Below are positions 11,369-23,294 of a DNA stretch of 64,000 nucleotides, one piece after another (positions within the stretch are counted from its first letter, which is position 1; each line of letters starts with the position of its first letter). Position numbers and translations under genes: made by a program. Source of the stretch: Owenia fusiformis (Eukaryota > Annelida > Polychaeta > Sabellida > Oweniidae); assembly GCA_903813345.2 (NCBI GenBank), contig CAIIXF020000010.1, positions 34,091,425 to 34,155,424 of the forward strand. The letters are read 5' to 3'. The notes under the pieces were generated by a model, which made no database searches, was not told the origin of the DNA, and saw only the letters and a program-made list of their open reading frames with translations.

Positions 11369-11820
11369 AGCCGATTTTGTCTGTATTCCATAGATCACTA
11401 GTACTCACCTAGTTACGCTGACGATACGCCATGGCCAGTGTAACAAGATGGAAGAACTCCCGGGCTTCGTTTTCGGTAAGATATTATTATTTCTCGATTC
11501 TACACCACTTATCGTAAGTCAAGTTGGTGACAATATTCAAGATCGTCAACGTAACAAAAGAGAGGGACTAAATATGTGAATTGCGTCTCCGTTAATATAC
11601 CAAACATCATAGAACCGCCTGCATATTCTCAAACAAGACTAGCTTCCTTAACTTTAAGCCAAATTATTGTCCCCAACTTGACTCATAAGTGGTGTAGAAT
11701 CGAGAAATAAAAATATCTTACCGAAAACGAAGCCCGCGGCCGGAAGTCCTTTCATCTTGTTACGCTGACGTATCGTCAGCATAACTAGGTGAGTACCAGT
11801 GATAGATAGCCGAAAAAGGC
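11369..11820. repeat. large inverted repeat with ~160-bp arms
   Basis: Arm 11369-11536 and arm 11662-11820 are reverse complements with small differences (for example ACTCACCTAGTTACGCTGACG against CGTCAGCATAACTAGGTGAGT). Both arms contain a splice-donor-like GGTAAGATATT after a short open stretch that includes FVFG. This suggests that an exon edge was copied into a fold-back unit. The loop is about 125 bp. Confidence 0.75.
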
Positions 11821-12071
11821 ATGAGTGCAAAGTACAAATAACCTCACTATTAGAGTCTGTATCAGGAAACGACAATACCTGTTACCTCCCCAGTATATAC
11901 GTATTTGTTTGAAAATATAAATATTTTAATGGGAATTGAGACTATCGAGGATAATTATTAGAAGTATTCATCAGAATTTCATGGAAAATCGATCATTCCG
12001 AGTGTAGAACATTCGCGCCATTGTCAATAACAAATTTAAGAAATATAGACAGAAGAGCAGGTCATCGACTA

Positions 12072-12172
12072 TTAAAAACCTCAGGGCTGGGCACAAACGT
12101 TTTACTGTGCCGCGAACGGCCGAAGGACGTGAGGGGTTCGAAACCTTTTGTGCCTAGCCCTGAGGTATTTAC
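12072..12172. repeat. hairpin with ~27-bp stem and a B-box-like loop
   Basis: AACCTCAGGGCTGGGCACAAA at 12077-12097 pairs almost perfectly with 12145-12166 (TTTGTGCCTAGCCCTGAGGT). The loop contains GGTTCGAAACC, a good match to the RNA polymerase III B box. I could not fold a convincing tRNA cloverleaf, so this is either a tRNA-like relic or a small fold-back element. Confidence 0.6.
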
Positions 12173-12674
12173 TACTCGATCTGAGGTTCATATTACGATT
12201 CGAACATGAAAACTCACCAAAGTTTTTCGAATTAGTATTAGATCATTGCCTTCCGACGATTTTTGTGCAGACATTGTCGTTGCATGTGCTGCTTTATTTT
12301 GTTTGTGAATAAGCAACTTTTTGATTGAATAATGAATTCCTTGTATGGATATCTTGAAATGAAGAACAATCTGCTCCTCTCCATTGACCAAATTAGGCGA
12401 TGGCATCCCGTTGTTATTCAAATATTCCAGTTTTACCAGTGGTAAATTGAACATACAACGGCTCCGGAAATGTTTGAATCGTTATGTTGTTTTTGGATCT
12501 ACATTTCCCTAGCTGCAAAGATTTGGCAACGCTAACTTCCCCATTTTATTGGGTGTTAAGCCCCTTATGAACCATGGCCACTTTTAGAAAAAACACTTTT
12601 AAATATTTGACATCTTTCATTTCCAATAACTCTAATTTTCTCAACTGTTTCAAAAACTACAACATTTCCATTAT
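12173..12674. other. no gene seen
   Basis: Unique-looking sequence between the hairpin and the X/Y array. No convincing coding region on either strand. Confidence 0.5.
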
Positions 12675-13736
12675 GGTTGAAGATCACAGTAGAGTTTCCC
12701 ATAGGTGGCCATTATAACATTTTACCCTGTATCTTATTAACGATTAGTATCCAAGCCTAGTGCAGCATACCAAAGTGTTCGGGAGAGACTCGCCTAGCCT
12801 GCTATAACAATCTTACCATGGGTTGTCCACCGAATTTTTGAGATAAATAAACTTGAAGACACTAACCCCCTCTATCGTCAGATTTCTCAGAGAATTCTGG
12901 TAAAATCACCAAGGTCAAAATCACTCCGCCGCCAGCTTAAAATGAGATTTCCCACTGAACTCTGACATGTTTTCAGATAAATTAGGACCTACCCTATAAA
13001 TATTTAGTCCCGATTCACTTCCCAAACGCTAGATGGCGCTCCAATGGGGTAAGGAAGGAGAAAATGACTTTTTATTCAGAAAACCAAATCACTAACGGTA
13101 ACCGCTAATGTCCTTACTCAGGACTATATCCTAATAGTAAACTGAATTAGTTTGTTTTCTTCCAACATGGTTATATTAGCATTGTAGGCATTATCCCGAT
13201 CACAATGGTATATTACAATCCTATATTTGAGAAAAAGCACGGAGGAAAAGTCAATCCTTATAGACACAGGTCCTTTTAGCAAAATTCAGGAAATTTGATT
13301 TTGAGATTTCTTGAAATTTCTTTGGGGTAGGGGTACACCTTACAGATTGCATCACAGATTGAGTACACCCAACTGAGGTGAACATGGCCATATGGGGTAT
13401 CATTGGAAAGCGATTTCTACTATATTTCAAGTGATATCCATGCCAAGGCGTTCAATTGCATCTTATGACGTCATATTGGTAGGAAGAAACAAAGGTTCAT
13501 TCAAAACTGCCCCGAAAACAATTGAATGGCACGGGAGAATGCAATTCGGGGTACTTGGCACAGTGGCCTCGCCCCCAAAACACCAAAATTGCTTCAAAAT
13601 GTCACGATTTTGGTAGCATTGTTCAGCTAAGATACAGCCCTTTAATATGATATGCGCTATTAGGCTTCTCAATGAACTAAAAAACCTCAAAAAGGGATAA
13701 AACCTTCAAAATGCCCCAAAAAAGCGCCTTCTAATA
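12675..13736 (+). repeat. X/Y array, first X-Y unit (1062 bp)
   Basis: X is 12675-13135 (starts GGTTGAAGATCACAG, ends TATATCCTAATA). Y is 13136-13736 (starts GTAAACTGAATTAG, ends GCCTTCTAATA). Both monomers end in the same CTAATA. The 74-75-residue ORFs inside Y on both strands recur in each copy and do not look like protein. Confidence 0.85.
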
Positions 13737-14798
13737 GGTTGAAGATCACAGTAGAGTTTCCCATAGGTGGCCATTATAACATTTTACCCTGTATCTTATT
13801 AACGATTAGTATCCAAGCCTAGTGCAGCATACCAAAGTGTTCGGGAGAGACTCGCCTAGCCTGCTATAACAATCTTACCATGGGTTGTCCACCGAATTTT
13901 TGAGATAAATAAACTTGAAGACACTAACCCCCTCTATCGTCAGATTTCTCAGAGAATTCTGGTAAAATCACCAAGGTCAAAATCACTCCGCCGCCAGCTT
14001 AAAATGAGATTTCCCACTGAACTCTGACATGTTTTCAGATAAATTAGGACCTACCCTATAAATATTTAGTCCCGATTCACTTCCCAAACGCTAGATGGCG
14101 CTCCAATGGGGTAAGGAAGGAGAAAATGACTTTTTATTCAGAAAACCAAATCACTAACGGTAACCGCTAATGTCCTTACTCAGGACTATATCCTAATAGT
14201 AAACTGAATTAGTTTGTTTTCTTCCAACATGGTTATATTAGCATTGTAGGCATTATCCCGATCACAATGGTATATTACAATCCTATATTTGAGAAAAAGC
14301 ACGGAGGAAAAGTCAATCCTTATAGACACAGGTCCTTTTAGCAAAATTCAGGAAATTTGATTTTGAGATTTCTTGAAATTTCTTTGGGGTAGGGGTACAC
14401 CTTACAGATTGCATCACAGATTGAGTACACCCAACTGAGGTGAACATGGCCATATGGGGTATCATTGGAAAGCGATTTCTACTATATTTCAAGTGATATC
14501 CATGCCAAGGCGTTCAATTGCATCTTATGACGTCATATTGGTAGGAAGAAACAAAGGTTCATTCAAAACTGCCCCGAAAACAATTGAATGGCACGGGAGA
14601 ATGCAATTCGGGGTACTTGGCACAGTGGCCTCGCCCCCAAAACACCAAAATTGCTTCAAAATGTCACGATTTTGGTAGCATTGTTCAGCTAAGATACAGC
14701 CCTTTAATATGATATGCGCTATTAGGCTTCTCAATGAACTAAAAAACCTCAAAAAGGGATAAAACCTTCAAAATGCCCCAAAAAAGCGCCTTCTAATA
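13737..14798 (+). repeat. X/Y array, second X-Y unit
   Basis: Copy of 12675-13736 at a period of exactly 1062 bp, with no difference noticed by eye. This indicates very recent duplication or an assembly duplication. Confidence 0.85.
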
Positions 14799-15398
14799 GT
14801 AAACTGAATTAGTTTGTTTTCTTCCAACATGGTTATATTAGCATTGTAGGCATTATCCCGATCACAATGGTATATTACAATCCTATATTTAAGAAAAAAC
14901 ACGGAGGAAAAGTCAATCCTTATAGACACAGGTCCTTTTAGCAAAATTCAGGAAATTTGATTTTGAGATTTCTTGAAATTTCTTTGGGGTAGGGGTACAC
15001 CTTACAGATTGCATCACAGATTGAGTACACCCAACTGAGGTGAACATGGCCATATGGGGTATCATTGGAAAGCGATTTCTACTATATTTCAAGTGATATC
15101 CATGCCAAGGCGTTCAATTGCATCTTATGACGTCATATTGGTAGGAAGAAACAAAGGTTCATTCAAAACTGCCCCGAAAACAATTGAATGGCACGGGAGA
15201 ATGCAATTCGGGGTACTTGGCACAGTGGCCTCGCCCCCAAAACACCAAAATTGCTTCAAAATGTCACGATTTTGGTAGCATTGTTCAGCTAAGATACAGC
15301 CCTTTAATATGATATGCGCTATTAGGCTTCTCAATGAACTAAAAAACCTCAAAAAGGGATAAAACCTTCAAAATGCCCCAAAAAAGCGCCTTCTAATA
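14799..15398 (+). repeat. X/Y array, Y-only unit
   Basis: A 600-bp copy of Y with X missing. The junction falls at the CTAATAG shared by the ends of X and Y. It differs from the other Y copies at two positions noted (TTTAAGAAAAAACACGG against TTTGAGAAAAAGCACGG). Confidence 0.85.
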
Positions 15399-15455
15399 GG
15401 TTGAAGATCACAGTAGAGTTTCCCATAGGTGGCCATTATAACATTTTACCCTGTA
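15399..15455 (+). repeat. X/Y array, third X, left fragment
   Basis: The first 57 bp of an X monomer, ending …TTTTACCCTGTA. The remaining 400 bp are found at 30072-30476, on the far side of the 14.6-kb insertion. Confidence 0.85.
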
Positions 15456-15610
15456 CACTGCATCAAATGTGGAATTTCTAGTAATTTCTAGACGTGCTTA
15501 GTCGGTCTAGGAACTCCGTGTATCTAGAGATTTCTAGGCGTGCTAAGACGTGCTTAGAGCTGGCGTGGACATAGCGTGACTAGAGTCTAGAAATCTCTAA
15601 GCACGCCCAT
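15456..15610 (+). repeat. left terminal and subterminal repeats of the 14.6-kb element
   Basis: The CACTGCATCAAATG terminus is followed by several GACGTGCTTAG / CTAAGCACGC motifs and TCTAGA steps within ~150 bp. Confidence 0.8.
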
Positions 15611-15693
15611 TCTGATACTCAATAGCATCTTTCTGTTTCACTTGAAATCTCAGGGCTGAGAAGATTTGAGATGACATGGTTTATCATGATGAA
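15608..15693 (+). repeat. repeat shared with 28059-28143
   Basis: CATTCTGATACTC, TAGCATCTTTCTGTTT and CTCAGGGCTGAGAAG recur in the same order at 28059-28143 with ~90% identity by eye. It is a partial duplication inside the large element. Confidence 0.7.
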
Positions 15694-16039
15694 GCACGCC
15701 GTGGTTAGACACAAGACAAAATTAGTCGTTATTAAATTGCCATGTGAGATTTTGCGCTAAAGATGGAAACATTTAAATTATAATTTACCGCACGTGTTAA
15801 TATTTCGTGTTTTGATTTAGCTAAATACGGGATATCAAATCAAAAAGAGTATGTTTTCACTTTATATCCGACTTGAGTAACGAAAAGTACATCGCAACAT
15901 GGCTTCTTAATTGTTAATTTGTTATAAATTAAGAGGGTCTGTTTAAATGGGTATTTCCACAAATCAACACCCATTATCTCGCATTGACAAGTACCAGGGC
16001 CGAATCCATAATTTGCTAAGGGGATGACTTTTGAATTAT

Positions 16040-16320
16040 TCCAGGGGTGAGGTCACATTTGATATTTGCTCAAAAATAACACGAAAACTGCTCAAAATGG
16101 TGAAAGAATTATTGGCCAGGGTATACAGTATTATTTTAAACTAGACATCTCTATCGGCGAGGGGGGGGGGCTAACTTATACCAGGGGTGGGGTCACATTT
16201 GATATTTGTTCAAAAATCACACGAAAACTGCTCAAAATGGTGAAAGAATAATTGGCCGGTGGATGCAGTATTATTTTAAACGATACATTACTGTCGGCGA
16301 AGGGGAGGGGGCTAACATAT
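16040..16320 (+). repeat. two tandem ~140-bp units
   Basis: CCAGGGGTGAGGTCACATTTG at about 16042 recurs at about 16181, each followed by ACACGAAAACTGCTCAAAAT and a G-rich run. It belongs to the GTAGCCAGGATTT-type repeat family seen elsewhere in the window. Confidence 0.7.
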
Positions 16321-17740
16321 AGTTGAAATTACAGAATACGCTACCTTAATTTTTGATGATCTATAAACATAATCTTGTCATAAACAACTACTGATTTTAA
16401 TGTGAACGGATATTTGTAAATTTGGTTTAAAAAGAAACTGAATATAGGGTAAAAATGAGGGAGACACAGACGTCGGAAGAGTGGGGATAAAATCTAATCA
16501 ACACTAAGCACCCTGCCCTTGATACATTAAATAGTTTTCTTGTACCCCTTTTCAAAAATACAACGAACTAAATACATAGTAATAATGATCTTGGAATTGA
16601 TTTCTTTGATCTGTAATCTAGATCACACAATAACTAATTAACTGTTTGATTGCGTTTTTGCTTCTTCAAAGACGGGATATCCCAAAATTACCTTGATTAC
16701 AGCATTGGCTTTCAAGAGAGTCCATGATTGCAGTCTACATGGTCTATAGGCTATTTTTAATTCCTCGTTATTTTAGTTGTGTATCTTTGAATCTGATTAT
16801 CATATACAATTTACTTTAACCAATTTTACCCGTTTTTTTAACTTCAAAACTGTCATATACATATTGGTGGTCCCTAATCATATTAGGACCAATAACAAAT
16901 AACATATTAATTAAAACTGGAAAACATACAATACATATTCATCATCTCATCTATTTCTCCGGTTTGTATCTCCCGGTAATCTTTATGCCTTGAGCCACCC
17001 CCCCCCCTTACAGATACTTTAGATACACTTATTTTGACGCTACTTAATTTGACGAATTTGCTCAATTTCAAATATTGGCGGCTATTTAATTTGGCGGAAT
17101 CAGGACTGAAGTTTAATTTTTGTCTATGTTTATGCATGGCCTATCAAAAGATTATCTTGAAAGCCCATGGTTTATGTCATTAGGACGGGTATTTACTAAG
17201 ATATTTTCTGTATTTCTTTTGGGATAATGTATGATATGTTGATGACATGCTCAGTTGACAAGAAAAGGGGCCCCAGAAGTTTAATTTCTGAAGTGCATTT
17301 GACAAGAATTCCAAACTGAAATTTGACGGATTTTAATTTGGCGGATTTTCTGATTCCGTCAATCCGTCTAATTAAAACGGGAGCCAAATTAAGTATCTTC
17401 AATTATATCAATATTATTTTGTATCTATCTGACATTATAATTTCGAAGAGAGATTCTCCCGGGGACATTCGGGATTTCGAACATAATAAACTTAATTTGA
17501 AATTGAATCTGAAATTCTGTCAGAATGGAATACATGGACCTGGTTACATGGTTTATCTTATTCTAAATGGACAAATAAGATCGAAGGGGCAGGAAACTCC
17601 CCCGTATTTGACATTTTGTTCATATAAAAGGCATTTGCATTAATCCTTTTGATAACTTTCTTTCGTAGTTGGTCTCTTGACCCGAAACATTCTGGCTACA
17701 ACAATACAATTGAGTTTTAGAGAAAAAATTGTGACTAACC
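16321..17740. other. transposon interior, no gene recognised
   Basis: Contains scattered copies of a TTAATTTGGCGGA / TCCGTCAAATTAA-type motif around 17025-17105 and 17315-17395, in both orientations. This suggests a decayed inverted-repeat element. The ORFs here are short and low in complexity. Confidence 0.45.
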
Positions 17741-17759
17741 GCCCTAAGAGGAACGTTAG

Positions 17760-18050
17760 AGCTTTTTAAGACCACATTAAGCCCCTACTTTAACTAACAT
17801 CCTAACCCATGTTAAAGCCAAGCTTTTCCAGGATATCTTCAGTCAATCCTCAACCCCTGTTAAAGACCCATTTTACAGGGTGTCTACACCGGGGCCTACC
17901 CCCTTGACCCTCGTTAAATCCTACTTTTAAAGGTAACATACCCCTTCAACCTCCCTTCAAAACCCTACTTGTATAGGGTACCTACCCCTAAATCCCATGT
18001 TAAAGCCCTTATATTTGCCGGGTACATACATACCCCCCTCCCTCTCAAGC
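17760..18050 (+). repeat. degenerate tandem repeat
   Basis: Imperfect units with the phrase TACCCC…CCCTGTTAAAG(A/C)CC recur about every 50-60 bp (17815, 17860, 17910, 17990). No coding signal. Confidence 0.45.
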
Positions 18051-18576
18051 CGTACTTTTGCTGTTCCCCACAGAATTCATTTGTAAACTATTATTTTGCT
18101 ATAATGAATCCTGGTGGATGTCATATCTGTAAAATATACAAAATGTACATTATACAGGGTGATCCAGAAGTAACGTCAAAGACATTGTAATTTCAAAAGT
18201 ATTCATCAGATCTTCATGAAATTTGGTATACATGTACCCACAACATTTCTGAGTTACCATCTCAAAGATTGGAATTCAATCATTTCATTGGTTGAAATTA
18301 TGGTTGCTATAGTAACCCGATATCGCGTAACCCGGGGCAAATTGAAGAGAAACCATAACGTTTTTGTGAATTTCTCTAATTTAAAAAGTCAGTAACATTT
18401 GAAAATGTTCATTGTTTGTTTTCTATGATTTTTATATTTGTTGCCATGGTAACAAATATGTAATAGTTGTGATGTCACAATAGGCATTCATAAAAAGCTT
18501 TCAATTTCTTTGAATTGCTTCCATCATCCATGACAAATACTAACATGACCAAGGACACTAACCCACCCAATTCAAG

Positions 18577-19812
18577 ATGGCGCCAAGTCAGAGTAAAATA
18601 GAGCAAAGAACAAACATTAAGTTCTGTGTAAAGTTGGGGAAAGGTGTAAAAGAGACTATAAGACAGATAAAGAAGGCATATGGTAAAGCTGCCATTGCTG
18701 ATAGAAACATTTACAGGTGGTTTAACAAGTATTCCAGTGGATATGATGAAGTGGTAGACAAGCAGCGAGGAGGCAGGCCAGTGTCGTCATTCGATGATCA
18801 AACCATCAAAGCAATTGAAGCTGATGTTATGGACAATAGGCAAATTTCTATCAGAGAATTGGCTGAAAAACACGATCTGAGCTATGGGACTGTGCAACGG
18901 ATACTGACAAAGAACTGTCTGTTAAAGAAGGTGTCTGCTAAATGGGTGCCGCATGACTTGACACAGGAGCAGAAAGACCGGCGTGTTAAGGCTTCAAGGG
19001 ACTTTCTTGCAAAATATCGGAGAGATGGAGATGACTTTCTTAACAAGATCATTACGAGTGACGAATCATTGCTATCATTCTACATCCCAGAGACCACGCA
19101 ACAAAGTTCATCGTGGAAACATGACAACTCCCCAACACCAACCAAGCCTAAAATAGTACCAGGAATTCCACAAAAGAAACAAATGGTTGTGACATTCTTT
19201 GACATTAGAGGAATGGTGTTAACCCATTTTGTTCCCATTGGCCAGAGAATTAATGCCGTTTACATTGCAAAGGTAAGATATCATTTGTTCTAATAATACA
19301 TCATACTGTGAATTTTATTTTTAAATTAAAGTATTTAAATGTTGTTCACTGTCAATATAATTATAACTCCATGGCCATGATTCAAATCCAAATCCAATCA
19401 ATGAAACAACTGGTTTAACAACCATTAAACATTTGTTTTTCAGGTTCTGAAGCGTGATCTTCAACGTTCCCTGAGGAAAAAGCGTCCCGGACATCTGCAG
19501 CAGTTTATCTTGCATTGGGACAATGCCCCTACGCACACTGCAATCCTGACCAGCAACACAGTCCAAACACTTGGATTTCAACAACTTGAACATGCCCCTT
19601 ATTCACCTGATCTTGCCCCCAGTGACTTTTATTTGTATGGGGAACTAAAAAGAAACCTTAGTGGAAATAATTTTCAATCCTGTGAGGAATTGAAAAATGC
19701 CGTAGTACTAGCCCTACAAGGAATGAGTTCTAATGGATTTAATTCTGTGTTCAAGGAATGGGTATCCAGACATGAGAAATGTGTTGCAAATGGTGGCAAT
19801 TATGTAGAATGA
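18577..19812 (+). CDS. mariner transposase, 354 residues, one intron
   Basis: The coding sequence joins 18577-19272 and 19444-19812 and reads through without stops. The enzyme would bind the element's inverted ends and carry out cut-and-paste transposition into TA. Residues 1-110 hold two helix-turn-helix regions, with the (Y/W)RW(F)xKYxxG-type NIYRWFNKYSSG, RGGRPVSS linker and ISIRELAEKHDLSYGTVQRIL. The catalytic triad is D in TSDES, D in HWDNAPTHT and D in SPDLAPSDF. 34 residues separate the last two, the mariner D34D spacing. A 171-bp phase-0 intron (GTAAGA…TTTTTCAG) at 19273-19443 interrupts it, which is unusual for mariner. Length matches the family (~345 residues). Confidence 0.92.
19273..19443 (+). 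other. intron inside the mariner transposase
   Basis: The donor AAG/GTAAGA and acceptor TTTGTTTTTCAG/GTT are near consensus. Removing the 171 bp joins IAK to VLKRDLQRSL in frame; without splicing the frame stops within 7 codons. Confidence 0.85.
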
Positions 19813-20116
19813 ACTATTATTAGTAACTGTGCAATAGTATGATTTATATTGTTGTGAAATAAAATGTTGAGGATATAACAATTTCAGATCTTGTTGATAT
19901 TTTGAGATTACGCATTACACGTTAAGTAATTTGCCCCGGGTTACGCGATATCGGGTTACTATAGCAACCATAATTTCAACCAATGAAATGATTGAATTCC
20001 AATCTTTGAGATGGTAACTCAGAAATGTTGTGGGTACATGTATACCAAATTTCATGAAGATCTGATGAATACTTTTGAAATTACAACATCGTTGACGTTA
20101 CTTCTGGATCACCCTG

Positions 20117-21277
20117 TATATGCGGTCTGGGGTGTGAGGGGGTTCACTTTAAAAAAAAACAATTTGGGGGGTCTCACTTTTGACAATCAGAGACAAATGT
20201 CTCAAATTTGCATGGAATGCCCATGAACCAATTATGAATATTATCAAATGAAAACAAAATATTAATTCCTTATAATCCAAATACTTCCTTGTTTTTATAA
20301 CTGCTGAACCACCTTGATTACAGAAGATATACCGTGGAGTAGTCTAGAAATAGTTTTTCAAGCTTAGGACCTATAGCCATTTATCATGTATATCGACACT
20401 GTTTATTTATTTGCATAGGCCTTGGCCTTACTAGCCTTACTGGCCTTGGGGAGGCACATGATGCTTTCTAGCAATTTCAGATTTGTATCGTTTGAACTTC
20501 TATTTTGTTTAATGCACACTTCTGATCATAATGTCAGATCAACATCCTAGATATTGTGATATTTCTCCCATCTAACGGCCCTGAGATTCAAAGAGCCCTT
20601 TGAAAGTGTCCAAAAAATGATGAAAACTGCATGTGATTGAAATGTTGGCCAGTAAGAGTTCCAGCCCCCCCCCCCCCCATCTACCCTTGGCTCTTACCAT
20701 GGACATGGAGGAAATTTAGGAGTCATTTTCAAATGCCCGATTAAAAGATTACAGTGATTTATTTCCGCCCTTACATACAGTGTTGTTGGTGGGCAGAGGA
20801 AATCGAGTATGTATTGATCTAGTTAGATTACAGATAGATTAAAGGAAAGGTGACCTGAAAGTGAATTCTCAAAATTGAGAATTCTGATTGTAATCAAAAC
20901 TATATGAATTGATACCAATCGCACGGACATGGACTAGTATTTTGAATCATTTCATATCCTATCCAACAGCAAGTGAAATCAAATGATCAAGCTACATTAT
21001 TTATTGAAACTTAAATAAGGGACAATATTTTTTTACCTTTTATGTTAGTCTCAGATGCTGCTTGCAATTTTTCGAGGCGTGCTTATGGCCACTTGTGTAA
21101 TCATTAGAGTTTTTAATGCGCACTTTTGGTCTATAGGCCTGTCATTGAAGTACATTCTAAAATTGTCTCAGGTTATCAGGTTTAGATTTGGTCATTTTGA
21201 CTATATATAATTGTTAAGTTTTAAGCGCAGTTTTGGTCTATATGCTTATAATATTAAGGATATGATTTGGTCTACGC
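20117..21277. other. transposon interior, no gene recognised
   Basis: 20128-20222 is a copy of the G-rich GGGGTTCAC…TTTGACAAT repeat. The rest is AT-rich with C/G homopolymer runs (20667-20680). Confidence 0.45.
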
Positions 21278-21446
21278 TACCCTTTGCATTCGTTTGACTT
21301 CACTACTTAAAAGAGAGCTTCGTCTTCGTAGTTTAACTAGACTCTGCACGCAGAGTACCCTTTGCATTCGTTCAACTTCACTTCTTAAAAGAGAGCTCCA
21401 TCTTCTTTGTAGTTTAACTAGACTCTGCGCGCAGGGTACACGCAGA
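21278..21446 (+). repeat. 78-bp tandem duplication
   Basis: TACCCTTTGCATTCGTT at 21278 recurs at 21356, each followed by AAAAGAGAGCT…TAGTTTAACTAGACTCTGC. A third partial start follows near 21434. Confidence 0.7.
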
Positions 21447-22131
21447 GTAGGTCTACGCCATAACAAAACCTTTAAAAAGAGGCATACTATTGGTCTAGAC
21501 CTGAAAGTAAGGCGTATTAGAGGTCTACTTTTAGTTTACGTCTCAAAAACCTATCAAAACGTAATTTGAATAAATGAACGTTTTATCCTCTTTATGGAAC
21601 AATAGACCTTAATAACTCAGTTACCATATTCGGGTGGGGTACATCTTTTACTTTTTACATTTTATATTGATCATATTTTTGCCCTTCGGCTACTGGGCAA
21701 AGTCTGATTACTGGTACATAGAAACAGAGCCCAATCTAGAAAATAATGATGGAATCATCACCCCCCCCCCCCACCCCATACATTCACTATAATTAAGTCG
21801 TTGGTGAGTTCGGATGTTTTTCAAGTTTAAGTTTATGCTCAATCCAGATAACATCTTCTTTATAATAAAAATAAAAAGTACTATTATGTAGATAATCCGA
21901 TATCTATACATTTCCTGTAAGAATGTGGCAACGAAAATGGGGCAACAAGACCTGGGCCTAATGCATTTCTAGTTATCTGTTTTCCTGGTTTGCTTGACAC
22001 AGAGACATGTTTGAAATGGGTAAACATTGCAATCGGTATGTTTTAAGGAGGCCTCGAGGGGAATGACGACCCATGAAACCTAGAACCTAGAAAATCATGT
22101 TTATAAATTATAGATCAAGATATAATATTTT

Positions 22132-22290
22132 CAGGCCCGTAGCCAGGATTTACCGGGGAGCGGTTTTACCATGGGGGGGGGGGCTTTTTGACAGTTTTGG
22201 CAAAACATCATTTGGCCAGGAGGGGGAGCGGGCCTGAATTTGGAAAGCAGCTAAAAGGTCGTCGTTTTGTGAAGAGGGGATGGGTGATTA
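22132..22290 (+). repeat. CAGGCCCGTAGCCAGG repeat, fragment
   Basis: The same 16-bp terminus and G-rich body as the complete MITE at 40327-40546, but without a right end. Confidence 0.6.
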
Positions 22291-22423
22291 GCAGCATTAG
22301 AAGTCGAACGAATGCAAGGGTAGCCATAGACTATTATGTAATTATGCTAAATCATGTCATCTTATACATTGGTACACTTACAAAATAAGGAAATAAATTG
22401 TTCAATCAATCATCAATTACTTT

Positions 22424-22720
22424 TTGCTATCATCTAATGACGCTACAGAACAAAATAATATATTTGTCTCCGGAATTACTGGAAGTTTTAATAACATGTA
22501 CAATTTCCTGGGAACGATAGATGTGTGCAATGTCCGAATAAATGATTGTGGCAAAGATTGCGATTTGCTAGATTCTGATTTTGGAATTTCTTTGATCAAA
22601 CTGTACCTCACACGCAATGTCAGAAGTGAGATTGAATGTCCAAATAGCATATTAAGAGCCCGACTAAGAGATGCCATTCCATTTTCTCGACGGGAGATTT
22701 ATCGCTCAATCCCACACTAG
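22424..22720 (+). CDS. unrecognised 98-residue ORF inside the 14.6-kb element
   Basis: An open frame with varied, non-repetitive composition, including paired cysteines and the segment DCGKDCDLLDSDFG, then RARLRDAIPFSRREIYRSIPH. It could be an exon or a remnant of a captured or transposon gene. An upstream acceptor-like CTACAG at about 22441-22446 is possible. I do not recognise a family. The reverse strand is also open, which weakens the case. Confidence 0.25.
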   Translation: MLSSNDATEQNNIFVSGITGSFNNMYNFLGTIDVCNVRINDCGKDCDLLDSDFGISLIKLYLTRNVRSEIECPNSILRARLRDAIPFSRREIYRSIPH

Positions 22721-23294
22721 ACATTTAATGTTAAATAACAGTGAGATCTAAAATTCATATCTTAAAATTCAAAGTCGAGATTCATAAATTGGAACTTAAG
22801 TTGTAGCCACCATTTGTGAAGATTGCTGGGTCTAACACCTTAGTAGAGTATGACCCCTCCCAAATCACAACCACACTCTATTTTTTAATTAAAACTCTTT
22901 CCCTATCCTATAATGAAAATAAATATAATTGAAGTGAATTGCATGCATTTCGAATGAAGTTATCATATTTTTAGTATTTTATTAGTTCAAACAGGTTTAC
23001 ATAAGATGCATAAAGGTGACAAAGGGAAACATTTCAATTTCTAAATCTACAATTGTAATCATACATGTACATACCAGACACATGTGTACATGTTCATCAT
23101 CATGATCTTCACTGGACATTATAAACATGAGCGAATAGGGGAGGGGGGGACTTGGATTACGTCCTTTAGAATGCAGGTTTAGAAAACTGCAATAGATGCC
23201 ATTTTTTATGATAGGGGGGTTATGAAGGAGCTTGTTCGTGAACGTGCAGAATTATGGTCCTCTTGGAATAAGTTCTGCCTTTCGTAGTATTATT

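Larger units (their letters stand above)
18155..20116 (+). mobile_element. complete mariner transposon with 189-bp inverted ends
   Basis: Starts CAGGGTGATCCAGAAGTAAC and ends with its reverse complement. TA duplications lie at 18153-18154 and 20117-20118. The terminal inverted repeats (18155-18343 and 19928-20116) differ only in a short block near AAAGACAT/AACGATGT. That similarity and the open transposase point to a young, possibly active copy. It sits inside the 14.6-kb element. Confidence 0.92.

Noticed and set aside
12100-12160. Possible tRNA gene
   Set aside because: The B-box-like motif is present, but no D arm, anticodon arm or A box could be placed.
13392-15352. Repeated ORFs of 74 and 75 residues on both strands
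   Set aside because: They are overlapping frames of the Y monomer with no protein family features; identity comes from the recent duplication.
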